Positions 6,080-12,545 of a stretch of 14,067 bases of DNA are shown here, piece by piece. A program made the translations under genes and the position numbers. How positions within the stretch are numbered: the first letter of the stretch is position 1; each line of letters opens with the position of its first letter. Below the pieces are notes generated by a model. The model saw nothing but the letters and a program-made list of their open reading frames with translations. It was not told where the DNA came from and searched no databases. Source of the stretch: Halobacteriales archaeon QH_10_70_21 (GTDB taxonomy: Archaea > Halobacteriota > Halobacteria > Halobacteriales > Haloarculaceae); the NCBI GenBank assembly GCA_003021325.1, contig PXQM01000017.1:1-14067 (forward strand), written 5' to 3'.

Positions 6080-6826
6080 ATGACCGACGTCGACGTGCCG
6101 GAGTCCCATCCCAGGTACGAATCGCTGCTGCTGCGGCACCGCATCGAGGCGGGCGTCGAGAAGGGCATCACCTCGAGGCAGGGGCTCATCGCGCAGGGCC
6201 GCGGCGAAGCATTCGACTACCTGCTGGGCGAGCGGACGCTGCCGAGCGCCGACGCCGCCGAGCGGGCCGCGGCCGCCCACCTCCTGCGGGCCGACCGGGC
6301 GGTGCTGTCGGTCAACGGGAACGTCGCGGCGCTGGCGCCCGAGGCGACCGTCGAACTGGCCGAGGTCACCGGCGCCGACATCGAGGTCAACCTCTTCAAC
6401 CGCACCGAGGAACGGATGGAGCGCACCGCCGCCCACATGCGGGAGCACGGCGCCGAGGAGGTGCTGGGGCTGGCGGCCGACGGCCGCATCCCGGGGCTTG
6501 ACCACGAGCGAGCAAAGGTCGACGCCGACGGCATCGGCAGCGCCGACGTAGTGCTCGTCCCGCTGGAGGACGGCGACCGCGCCGAGGCGCTCGCCGCGAT
6601 GGGCAAGACCGAGCTGGTGGTCGACCTCAACCCACTCTCGCGGTCGGCGAAGACGGCGTCGGTCCCCATCGTCGACAACCTCATCCGCGCGCTGCCGAAC
6701 GTGACGGAGCACGCTCGCGAGCTGGCCGGCGCCGACGATGCAGAGCTCGAGGCCGTCATCGACGCCTTCGACGCCGAGGCGGCCCTGGCGGCGGCCGAGG
6801 CTGCCATCCGCGACCCCGGCGAGTGA
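6080..6826 (+). CDS. 4-phosphopantoate--beta-alanine ligase (archaeal phosphopantothenate synthetase)
   Basis: 248 aa enzyme of the archaeal CoA pathway (formerly DUF137). It joins 4-phosphopantoate, made by pantoate kinase, to beta-alanine with ATP to give 4'-phosphopantothenate. Family motifs are clear: VPESHPRYESLLLRHRI (residues 6-22), GLIAQGRGEAFDYLLGERT (35-53), VLSVNGNVAAL (75-85), DIEVNLFNRTEERMER (100-115), VDLNPLSRSAKTA (181-193) and PIVDNLIRALPN (196-207). Length and start agree with the family, and the ATG at 6080 sits behind a TATA-like box. With pantoate kinase at 2854-3672 it completes the two archaeal steps in one locus, though 2.4 kb of other genes separates them. Intact. Confidence 0.95.
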   Translation: MTDVDVPESHPRYESLLLRHRIEAGVEKGITSRQGLIAQGRGEAFDYLLGERTLPSADAAERAAAAHLLRADRAVLSVNGNVAALAPEATVELAEVTGADIEVNLFNRTEERMERTAAHMREHGAEEVLGLAADGRIPGLDHERAKVDADGIGSADVVLVPLEDGDRAEALAAMGKTELVVDLNPLSRSAKTASVPIVDNLIRALPNVTEHARELAGADDAELEAVIDAFDAEAALAAAEAAIRDPGE

Positions 6827-6900
6827 CGGGTCGTCCCCGACGGCGCGGCCCCGGATCGCCCGGCTTCCGGCACGAGAGGCGTCTTGCGTGCGTCTGACGG

Positions 6901-6912
6901 GGTGTTTTATGT
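6901..6912 (+). promoter_or_regulatory. TATA-like box for the DUF7139-like gene
   Basis: GTGTTTTATGTG is centred about 27 nt before the ATG at 6934, again at leaderless spacing. The spacer 6827-6933 contains no gene; near its start is a small CGTCCCCGACG hairpin. Confidence 0.47.
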
Positions 6913-6933
6913 GTAGCGACGGAAGAGCCCCGT

Positions 6934-7670
6934 ATGGCTAGCCTCACGGAGGTCTACGAGGGAGGCAACGGGGCCAGCCTCCGGCGGCTGTACGCCGGCG
7001 TCGCGCTGTTCGGGGTCGGCGCGGTCCTACCGCCGCCGCGGTCGTGGGCGCCGCGGTCAGCCTGGCTGGTGTTGTCTTGTTCAACAACGCGTACCCGGTC
7101 GACTGGGTCACCGGCGGCGGCAACGAGTCGATGACGCTCGTCGTCTCGGCCGTGTACTTTCTGGGGACCCTGGTCACGACCTGGTGTCTGTTCGTCGCCG
7201 TGGCGAACTTCAAGGCGCGCAACGACCCCGGCGGTACCGTCAAGCTCGAGGTAACGAGGGAGGGCGAGACGCGCGTCGTCGAGGTGTCGAACGACGACCT
7301 CAGGGGGAAGCTCGGCGGCATCGGCGTGCTCGGCGCGACCCCCGACGGGAACGTCGAGACCCAGACCAATCGAAGCTCGCGCGACCGCTCGACCGCGTCG
7401 TCGGGGCGCTCGGGTCGGAACGCCGGCTTCGAGAGCCCCTCGGGACGGGACGCGGCTCCGGGCGTCACCGACGGCGGCGCGACGACCGACGACGCGGAAC
7501 TCCTCACCGACGACCCGGCCGAGCCGCTCGGCGACACGTACTGCGGCAACTGCACTCACTTCAAGTACGTCCGTACGGACGAGGGCATGGTGCCGTACTG
7601 CGGGCTCCACGGCGAGCAGATGGACGACATGGAGGCCTGCGACGAGTGGACGCCGAACACGAGCCGGTGA
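6934..7670 (+). pseudogene. DUF7139-like membrane protein with C-terminal Cys-rich module, frameshifted
   Basis: The first frame from ATG 6934 gives MASLTEVYEGGNG..., then LRRLYAGVALFGVGAVL, the start of a membrane helix. Near 7028-7036 it loses frame inside CCGCCGCCG. The continuing homology is in another frame: AAAVVGAAVSLAGVVLFNNA, a second helix (VVSAVYFLGTLVTTWCLFV), then NFKARNDPGGTVKLEVTREG, a low-complexity Ser/Gly/Asp stretch, and a Cys-rich end (YCGNCTHFKYV, then PYCGLHGEQMDDMEACDEW), stop at 7668-7670. I recall haloarchaeal homologues with about 50 more residues (further helices) between the halves, so an internal deletion with frame loss is likely. The C-terminal half could only be made from an internal start, for example a GTG at 7044. 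Function of the family is unknown. Confidence 0.7.
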
Positions 7671-7744
7671 GCCGGCGCCGCCTGGATACCCCGTTCTCCC
7701 CATTAATTCTTCGGAGCGGTCTCATCTCGCAGGATTCGGCACGA

Positions 7745-7755
7745 GCGTATAATCC
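7745..7755 (+). promoter_or_regulatory. TATA-like box for the DoxX-like gene
   Basis: GCGTATAATCC contains TATAAT centred about 34 nt before the GTG at 7784. That leaves a few bases of leader or a slightly distant box. It is the most AT-rich hexamer in the 113-nt spacer 7671-7783. Confidence 0.4.
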
Positions 7756-7783
7756 GTCCCGGCGACCACTTCCGACTGTAGAG

Positions 7784-8281
7784 GTGAGCAAACCAGTCAA
7801 CGGAACCGCCCGAACGGAAGCTCGAAGCCGGCTTCTTCGGGCGCGAAACGGACCTCGAATACTCCGAGACGTGGCTGTCGTACTCGCTGCTCGGCCTGGG
7901 TGTTCCTCCAGGCAGGGCTCGAGAAGCTCGCGGAGGGCGGCTGGACGAACGCCGGCGGCTTCAGTGCCGAGGGGTACCTCGTCCACGGGATCGCCGAGGC
8001 GAACCCGCTGAAGGGCGCCTTCCTGTTCTTCGCCGAGTACACGGCGATACTCGACCCGCTCGTGATGTTCGGGCAGATACTCATCGGGCTGGCACTGCTG
8101 TTCGGCGTGCTGTTCCGGTTCGCCGCGCTGATGGGGAGCATCCGGATGTTCTTCTTCTGGACCGGCGCCTGGCAGGGCGGCTTGATGGCCGGCTTCCCCG
8201 TCGAGCACGGCCACTTCGTCGCCGGCCAGCTGGTGTACCTGCTGCTGCTGTTCGGGCTGGAGGCCTGGGCTCCTCGGCTGA
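7784..8281 (+). pseudogene. DoxX-family membrane protein, broken by three frame changes
   Basis: DoxX-family proteins are four-helix membrane proteins, often tied to redox or thiosulfate/quinone chemistry. The homology here changes frame three times. GTG 7784 starts VSK, but the likely original MSNQSTEPPE needs one A fewer in the AAA at 7790-7792. The frame FFGRETDLEYSETWLSYSLL runs to about 7898. VFLQAGLEKLAEGG then follows in a third frame; from family memory, about six residues such as RLVMGW are missing. That frame continues well (FGQILIGLALLFGVLFRF, MFFFWTGAWQGGLMAGFPVE, LVYLLLLFGLEAW) to about 8268, after which the usual tail is absent. CTCCTCGGCTGA at 8270-8281 would give the typical LLG ending in yet another frame. 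The gene converges on the Mut7-C gene. Confidence 0.75.
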
Positions 8282-8308
8282 ACCGGCGGCCCTCTCGGGC
8301 CGCCCGGT

Positions 8309-8791
8309 CTACGTCACCCGTTCCAGGGTGGCGGCCACCCGCTCCCAGTGGCTCCCCTTCCAGAACACCTGCCCGCAGTCGCGACACCGCCAGCAGTCGA
8401 CGTCGGCCGGCGACGGCGCGTACTCGGGCGTCCCGGCGTCCGCCGGGACCGCCCCGACCGGCCCGTTGCACCGCCCGCACCGCGCCGGCTCGTCGTCGAG
8501 AGCCAGCCGCACGCCGGCCTCGCAGAGTTCGGCCAGCTGGTCCTCGACCGCCCGCCCGGCGAGCAGGAGGGCGCCGTCCGTCCGCGCCGCGAACGCCTCG
8601 TCGCGGGTCAGGAGGACGCGGCCCTCCGAGTCGGCGAGTTCGCGGAGCCGGTCGTCGGCCTCGACGCCGAGGTCGCCGGCGTAGGCCGCGTCGTAGCCGC
8701 ACATCCGGAGGTAGACGGCGAGCTTGCCGAGCATGACGTCGAGCAGCAGTCGGTCCGTTTCGGGTCGAACCTGACCCCCGTCGTCGCTCAT
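8309..8791 (-). CDS. Mut7-C RNase domain protein with zinc ribbon
   Basis: 160 aa, about the usual length of Mut7-C proteins: a PIN-like RNase fold with a C-terminal zinc ribbon, predicted to act on RNA. The family start LLLDVMLGKLAVYLRMCGYD lies at residues 15-34, with Asp18 the expected metal ligand. Other conserved acidic sites are in LLTRDEAFAA (about 60-69). Zinc-ribbon cysteines are Cys105/Cys108 (CGRC) and Cys136/Cys139 (CRDC), followed by VFWKGSHWER, also typical. The ATG at 8791-8789 overlaps the polX stop as ATGA, so it is the last gene of the DUF5788-polX-Mut7-C operon. Its TAG at 8309-8311 lies 27 nt past the end of the convergent broken DoxX gene. Substrate unknown. Confidence 0.88.
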   Translation of the reverse strand: MSDDGGQVRPETDRLLLDVMLGKLAVYLRMCGYDAAYAGDLGVEADDRLRELADSEGRVLLTRDEAFAARTDGALLLAGRAVEDQLAELCEAGVRLALDDEPARCGRCNGPVGAVPADAGTPEYAPSPADVDCWRCRDCGQVFWKGSHWERVAATLERVT

Positions 8792-10569
8792 CGAAGGCCG
8801 AGGAACTCGCGGACGCCGTCGGCGTCCCGGCAGTTGAGGACGTCGGCGGGCTCACACCAGCCCCGGCGGGCGGTGTGGACGCCGTAGCGGACGTATTCGT
8901 AGGAGCGCGGCCGGTGGGCGTCGGTGTTGATGCTGATGGTCGCGCCGGCCTCGACGGCGACCTTCACGTTGCTGGAGCGGAGGTCCAGCCGGTGGGGGTT
9001 GGCGTTGATTTCGAGTGCGGTGCCGTGCTCGGCGGCCGCCTCGGCCACCCGCTCGATGTCGATGTCGTGGCCCGGACGCTGGTTCAGCTTCCGGCCGGTC
9101 GGGTGGCCGATGATGTCGACCTCGGGGTGCTCGATGGCGGCGACGATGCGGTCGGTGCCGTCGCCGTCGAGGCCGCTGTGCGGCGATGCAACGACGCAGT
9201 CCAGCGCCGCCAGCACGTCGTCGGCGACGGAGACCGACCCGTCGGCGCCGATGTTCGCCTCGACGCCGGCGAAGACGTCGACGTCGGCATCGGCGGCGAC
9301 CGCCCGTATCTCGTCGAGCTGCTCGCGGAGCCGGCCGTCGTCGAGGCCGACGCCGCCGACCATCCCCGGGCCGGTCGCGTGGTCGGTAATGGCGACGCAG
9401 TCGTGGCCGAAGTCGGCGGCGCCGGCGACCATCTCGGCGACCGTCGGCTCCCCGTCGGACCACTCGGTGTGGCAGTGGAGGTCGCCGTTCACGTCGGCAA
9501 TCGAGAGGAGGTCCGGGAGGTCGCCGGCGGCTGCGGCGTCGACCTCGCCGCGGTCCTCGCGGAGCTCCGGCGGCACCCACGCCATGTCGACGGCCTCGTA
9601 GACGCCTGGCTCGGTTTCCCCGGCAACGCGCTCGCCGGCGCGCTGGTCGGCGTCCGGGTCGTCCGCGTTGGACGACTCCGGCGAGCCGTCCGAACCCGGG
9701 TCGGAGACGTCGAAGACGCCGTACTCGTTGAGCTTCAGGCCCTGCTCGATGGCCCGGTTCCGGACGGCGACGTTGTGGTCCTTGCTGCCGGTGAAGTACT
9801 GGAGGGCGGCGCCGAACTCCCCGGGCGCGACCACGCGGACGTCGACCCGCAGGCCGTCCGACCGGACGCTGGCCTTGTTCGTGCCGGCCTCGATGACCCG
9901 GTCGGTGCCGTCCCACGCCTCAAAGGCGTCGACGACGGCCTCGCCGTCGGCGCTGGCGACGAGGACGTCGACGTCGCCGATGGTCGCCCGCCAGCGCCGG
10001 AGCGACCCGGCGGTCTCTACCTGCTCGATGGCGTCGACCGACTCGAAGTACGAGACCAGCCGGTCGGCGACCGGCCGGGCCGCCCCGAGCAGGCTCCGTT
10101 GCCGCGACTCGCGGGCGAACGGGACGTTCTCGAGGATGTTCGACTCGGTCTTCGGGCCGAACCCCTTCACGTCCCGGACCTCGCCGGCCTCGGCGGCCGT
10201 CTCGAGGTCGTCGAGCGTCTCGACGCCCAGCGCCTCGTGCAGCGAGGCGACGGTCTTCGGGCCGACCCCCTCGACGGCCGTCAGGGCGTCCATCCCGACG
10301 GGTAGCTCCGCGCGGAGCTCGTCGAGTTCCCCGATCGAGCCGGTCTCGAGGTACTCCGCCGTCTTCGAGGCGATAGCGTCGCCGACGTCGTCGATTTCGG
10401 TGAGGGCGTCTTCGCCGCCCTCCTCGAGGAGGGTCTCGACGTCGACGGTGTGGGCGCGGATGCTGTCGGCGGCCCGGCGGTAGCTGTTCGGCTTGTAGTC
10501 GACGTCGCGGGCCTCGAGGTGGTCGGCCATCTCCTCGAGCCGGGCCGCCACCTCGGCGTTCCGGCTCAT
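8788..10569 (-). CDS. polX: DNA polymerase X family protein with C-terminal PHP domain
   Basis: 593 aa PolX, a repair polymerase for gap filling, carrying a PHP phosphoesterase domain that in bacterial homologues gives 3'-5' exonuclease or AP-site activity. Domain order: N-terminal 8-kDa-like domain (about 1-90); two helix-hairpin-helix motifs (AVEGVGPKTVASL, 98-110; DVKGFGPKTESNI, 133-145); nucleotidyltransferase site GSLRRWRATIGDVDVLV (188-204) with Asp199 and Asp201, third Asp243 in RVDVRV; then FTGSKDHNVAVRNRA (259-273). An acidic low-complexity linker (about 288-345) leads to the PHP domain. Its metal ligands are visible: His365/His367 (HCH), Asp371, His397 (ITDHA), Glu437 (GVEANIG), His464 (SPHSG), Asp550/His552 (NTDAH). 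The ATG at 10569 overlaps the DUF5788 stop as ATGA. The upstream open frame to 11082 does not look like PolX, so the start is well fixed. Confidence 0.95.
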   Translation of the reverse strand: MSRNAEVAARLEEMADHLEARDVDYKPNSYRRAADSIRAHTVDVETLLEEGGEDALTEIDDVGDAIASKTAEYLETGSIGELDELRAELPVGMDALTAVEGVGPKTVASLHEALGVETLDDLETAAEAGEVRDVKGFGPKTESNILENVPFARESRQRSLLGAARPVADRLVSYFESVDAIEQVETAGSLRRWRATIGDVDVLVASADGEAVVDAFEAWDGTDRVIEAGTNKASVRSDGLRVDVRVVAPGEFGAALQYFTGSKDHNVAVRNRAIEQGLKLNEYGVFDVSDPGSDGSPESSNADDPDADQRAGERVAGETEPGVYEAVDMAWVPPELREDRGEVDAAAAGDLPDLLSIADVNGDLHCHTEWSDGEPTVAEMVAGAADFGHDCVAITDHATGPGMVGGVGLDDGRLREQLDEIRAVAADADVDVFAGVEANIGADGSVSVADDVLAALDCVVASPHSGLDGDGTDRIVAAIEHPEVDIIGHPTGRKLNQRPGHDIDIERVAEAAAEHGTALEINANPHRLDLRSSNVKVAVEAGATISINTDAHRPRSYEYVRYGVHTARRGWCEPADVLNCRDADGVREFLGLR

Positions 10570-11006
10570 GGACCCCGCACCTGCGGGCCCTCGTCCTCGT
10601 GTCCCAGCGCCTGCTTGAGGAATTTCATCCAGCGCTTCTTGTCCGCGGCCTCCTGGCGCTCGGCCTCGGCCTCGACGGACTCGCGGCCGAGGCCCTCTAG
10701 CGCCTCCAGCGCGCGGTCGATGCCGATGATGGCGTCGGCCAGCGTCTCGCCCTCCTCGAAGGAGACCGCCCCCTCCTCGATGCGTTCCTTGCGCTCGAGT
10801 CGCTCGCGCCGGAGGTTCCGTTTCGCCTGCTCGACGCGCTCGCGCTCGCCCGGCGGCACCGTGTCGCGGCGCTTGATCTCGAAGACGAACTCCTGGAGTT
10901 CGACCTCCGTTCCCTGGACGTCGATGCGCTCGGGGATGTCGACGCCGAGGGTCGCGCTCTCGCGGCCGATGCGCTCGAGCAACTGCTTTCGCTCGTACTC
11001 CTGCAC
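10566..11006 (-). CDS. DUF5788 family protein
   Basis: 146 aa from the GTG at 11006, soluble and highly charged. It starts MQEYERKQLLERIGRE, which matches how haloarchaeal DUF5788 proteins begin as I recall them. Conserved stretches are EFVFEIKRRDTVPPGERERV (39-58), AKRNLRRERLERKERIEEG (61-79), IIGIDRALEALEGLG (93-107) and KKRWMKFLKQALGHED (123-138). Much of it is predicted helical, possibly coiled coil. Longer starts exist (ATG 11054, TTG 11060), but the extra codons (DYYLRL) are encoded by an AT-rich box about 29 nt upstream of the GTG, which is better read as the promoter. It is the first gene of the polX operon and its stop overlaps the polX ATG. Function unknown; the context suggests a DNA-repair link. 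Confidence 0.85.
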   Translation of the reverse strand: MQEYERKQLLERIGRESATLGVDIPERIDVQGTEVELQEFVFEIKRRDTVPPGERERVEQAKRNLRRERLERKERIEEGAVSFEEGETLADAIIGIDRALEALEGLGRESVEAEAERQEAADKKRWMKFLKQALGHEDEGPQVRGP

Positions 11007-11029
11007 GTCCCGGTGTTCGGCCCGGAGGC

Positions 11030-11041
11030 GCAAATAATAAT
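11030..11041 (-). promoter_or_regulatory. TATA-like box for the DUF5788-polX operon
   Basis: On the minus strand ATTATTATTTGC is the most AT-rich patch in the area, centred about 29 nt before the GTG at 11006. This spacing decides for the GTG start of the DUF5788 gene rather than the longer reading. Confidence 0.55.
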
Positions 11042-11085
11042 CGCCACACGCCATTGTCAAGGGCCGTGACGACTCGCCTCAACCG

Positions 11086-11447
11086 TCACGACGGGCGCGA
11101 ACTCCCCGAGCGGTCGTTTCCCTCGCAGAACTCCACGTGGTACTCGACGTGCCCGGAGGGACGCAGGGTCACGATCGTCGACGCATCCTCGCAAGTCGGC
11201 CGGGTCGGGAACTCCACGGAGCGGTCCGCCCGTTCGACGACGACCCGGTACTGGTCCTCGGCGGTGAACACCTCGAGTTCCCTCGTGGTCGACACCGCCG
11301 GTAGACCGTGATTTGAACCTCGATGGACTCCTGGGCATAGTTCCGGATTCGGAGTACCGGGTCGTGACCGGCCCGCTCGGCGCACCCGGCGGCCGACAAC
11401 GCTGCGACCAGGCTGCCAAGCAGGCGTCGTCTGGTCGGCGGGCTCAT
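11086..11447 (-). pseudogene. Small haloarchaeal lipoprotein, frameshifted
   Basis: ATG 11447 begins MSPPTRRRLLGSLVAALSAAGC, with arginines in a Tat-like RRRLLGS and a lipobox ending in Cys22, typical of haloarchaeal lipoproteins. It continues PVLRIRNYAQESIEVQITVY, like the first strands of a small Ig-like fold, to about 11301. The likely continuation is in another frame: STTRELEVFTAEDQYRVVVE, then RPTCEDASTIVTLRPSG and HVEYHVEFCEG, stop 11086-11088. The first frame alone runs into an Arg/Ser-rich nonsense tail and stops at 11169. A few residues are probably lost at the join (about 11290-11301), though these proteins vary too much to be certain. The two cysteines in the second part may form a disulfide. 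Function unknown. Nothing else was found between 11055 and 11582. Confidence 0.7.
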
Positions 11448-11550
11448 GTCGACCCCTCAAACGACTGTCCGGCAAGTGTCTTCCGGCACAGCAGGCGCGC
11501 ACGGCCATCCGCGGCTCGCGCTCGTTCGCTCTTGCCGCGAAACATCCCAA

Positions 11551-11562
11551 CGACTTTGCTTG
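11551..11562 (+). promoter_or_regulatory. TATA-like box for the rhomboid-endonuclease V pair
   Basis: CGACTTTGCTTG is centred about 26 nt before the ATG at 11583. It supports that ATG over the longer open frame that reaches back to 11313 and contains no recognisable protein. Confidence 0.42.
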
Positions 11563-11582
11563 CCCGACGGCTATCGCTGGCA

Positions 11583-12545
11583 ATGGCGACCTGCGACGTG
11601 TGCGGCGAGGAGGTCAACATGCCGTACAACTGTGGGAGTTGCGGCGGGACCTACTGCAGCGACCACCGGCTGCCGGAGAATCATAGCTGTCCCGGCCTCC
11701 AACAGTGGAACGACCCGGACGCGGTCTTCGACAGCGGCTTCGACGACTCCGTGGGGGCCGGGCGGTCGGCGGGCAGCGATTCGCGGTTCGGCGTCGACAC
11801 CGGCCCCGGCGGGCCGCTCGGGTACGTCCGGGGGAACGTCGCCTACCTGTTCCTGGCGGTATCCGTCATCGTCTTCGCGTTCCAGTACCTGATAGCCCCG
11901 GTCGTGGGTATCCGCGTCCCCGGACCTGGCCAGAACCCGGCGACCACCACGTGGGGACGAATCTTCACGCTCACCACAGAACATCCGGAGTTCGTCTGGA
12001 CGTGGTTCGTCTCCATCTTCGCTCACGGCGGCGCCACGCACCTGCTGTTCAACGGCATCGCGCTGTACTTCTTCGGCCCCATCGTCGAGCGCCAGGTCGG
12101 CTCGAGGAAGTTCGCTCTCCTGTTCTTCGGTGCCGGCATCGCCGCCGGCCTCGGACAGGTCGGCCTCGGCCTGGCGACCGGCGAGCAGGTCGCCGTCCTC
12201 GGTGCCTCCGGCGCCATCATGGCCATCATGGGCGTCCTCTCGCTGACGGCCCCCGACCTGAGGGTGCTGCTGTTCTTCGTCATCCCGATGTCCGTCCGGA
12301 CGCTGACCATCCTCGTCGCCGCTGGCTCGCTGTTTCTCGTCGCCGCCAATACGACCGGAAGCAGCCTCCTGGGCGGCGTCGCACACTTCGCCCACCTCGT
12401 CGGCCTCTTCATCGGGCTCTGGTACGGCAACCGGATCAAGCACGAGGTCGGCCGCGGCCCCCAGCAACTGAACCTCGGCCCCGGACGCGGCGGTGGCGGT
12501 CCCGGCGGCCCCGGCGGTCCCGGCGGCCCCGGGCGCCGACCCTGA
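11583..12545 (+). CDS. Rhomboid-family intramembrane serine protease with N-terminal AN1 zinc finger
   Basis: 320 aa. Residues 4-36 form a textbook AN1 zinc finger: Cys4, Cys7, Cys17, Cys20, Cys25, His28, His34 and Cys36. A Gly/Asp/Ser-rich linker leads to about six membrane segments from residue 85. Rhomboid catalytic features are present: HGGATHLLFNG (148-158) with His153 and Asn157 in the conserved loop/helix positions, GASGAIMAIMG (207-217) with nucleophile Ser209, and HLVGLFIG (271-278) with catalytic His271. It should cleave membrane proteins within the bilayer; the cytosolic finger may bind a partner. The C-terminus is a Gly-Pro repeat (about 300-318). The ATG at 11583 starts exactly at the finger. 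The stop overlaps the endonuclease V ATG by one base. Confidence 0.93.
   Translation: MATCDVCGEEVNMPYNCGSCGGTYCSDHRLPENHSCPGLQQWNDPDAVFDSGFDDSVGAGRSAGSDSRFGVDTGPGGPLGYVRGNVAYLFLAVSVIVFAFQYLIAPVVGIRVPGPGQNPATTTWGRIFTLTTEHPEFVWTWFVSIFAHGGATHLLFNGIALYFFGPIVERQVGSRKFALLFFGAGIAAGLGQVGLGLATGEQVAVLGASGAIMAIMGVLSLTAPDLRVLLFFVIPMSVRTLTILVAAGSLFLVAANTTGSSLLGGVAHFAHLVGLFIGLWYGNRIKHEVGRGPQQLNLGPGRGGGGPGGPGGPGGPGRRP
12489..12533 (+). repeat. Short GC-rich tandem repeat coding a Gly-Pro tail
   Basis: The 3' end of the rhomboid gene repeats CCCGGCGGY-like units, giving GPGGPGGPGGPG before the final Arg-Arg-Pro. It is a low-complexity, slippage-prone coding repeat, flexible at the protein level, whose length probably varies between strains. 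Confidence 0.7.

Noticed and set aside
5436..6083. Plus-strand 215-codon frame beginning near the lipoprotein remnant
   Set aside because: Arg-rich and out of frame with the membrane protein at 5527, whose hydrophobic pattern and promoter spacing are convincing.
7732..7745. GGATTCGGCACGAG, one base from a well-known cDNA cloning adapter (GAATTCGGCACGAG)
   Set aside because: Not an exact match, lies in a normal haloarchaeal spacer with matching base composition on both sides; taken as coincidence.
7671..7783. Possible tRNA or small RNA in the spacer before the DoxX-like gene
   Set aside because: No cloverleaf arms, no GTTC T-loop with matching acceptor stem, no stable hairpin; only a TATA-like hexamer.
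10570..11082. N-terminal extension of PolX in the same frame
   Set aside because: The sequence is an Arg-rich out-of-frame reading of the DUF5788 gene; the PolX start at 10569 is set by family N-terminus and ATGA overlap.
11313..11582. Upstream extension of the rhomboid frame
   Set aside because: No protein-like features, overlaps the divergent lipoprotein, and the AN1 finger begins at the ATG 11583 behind a TATA-like box.
12489..12533. CRISPR-like or regulatory tandem repeat
   Set aside because: In-frame Gly-Pro coding repeat at a protein C-terminus with no spacers.
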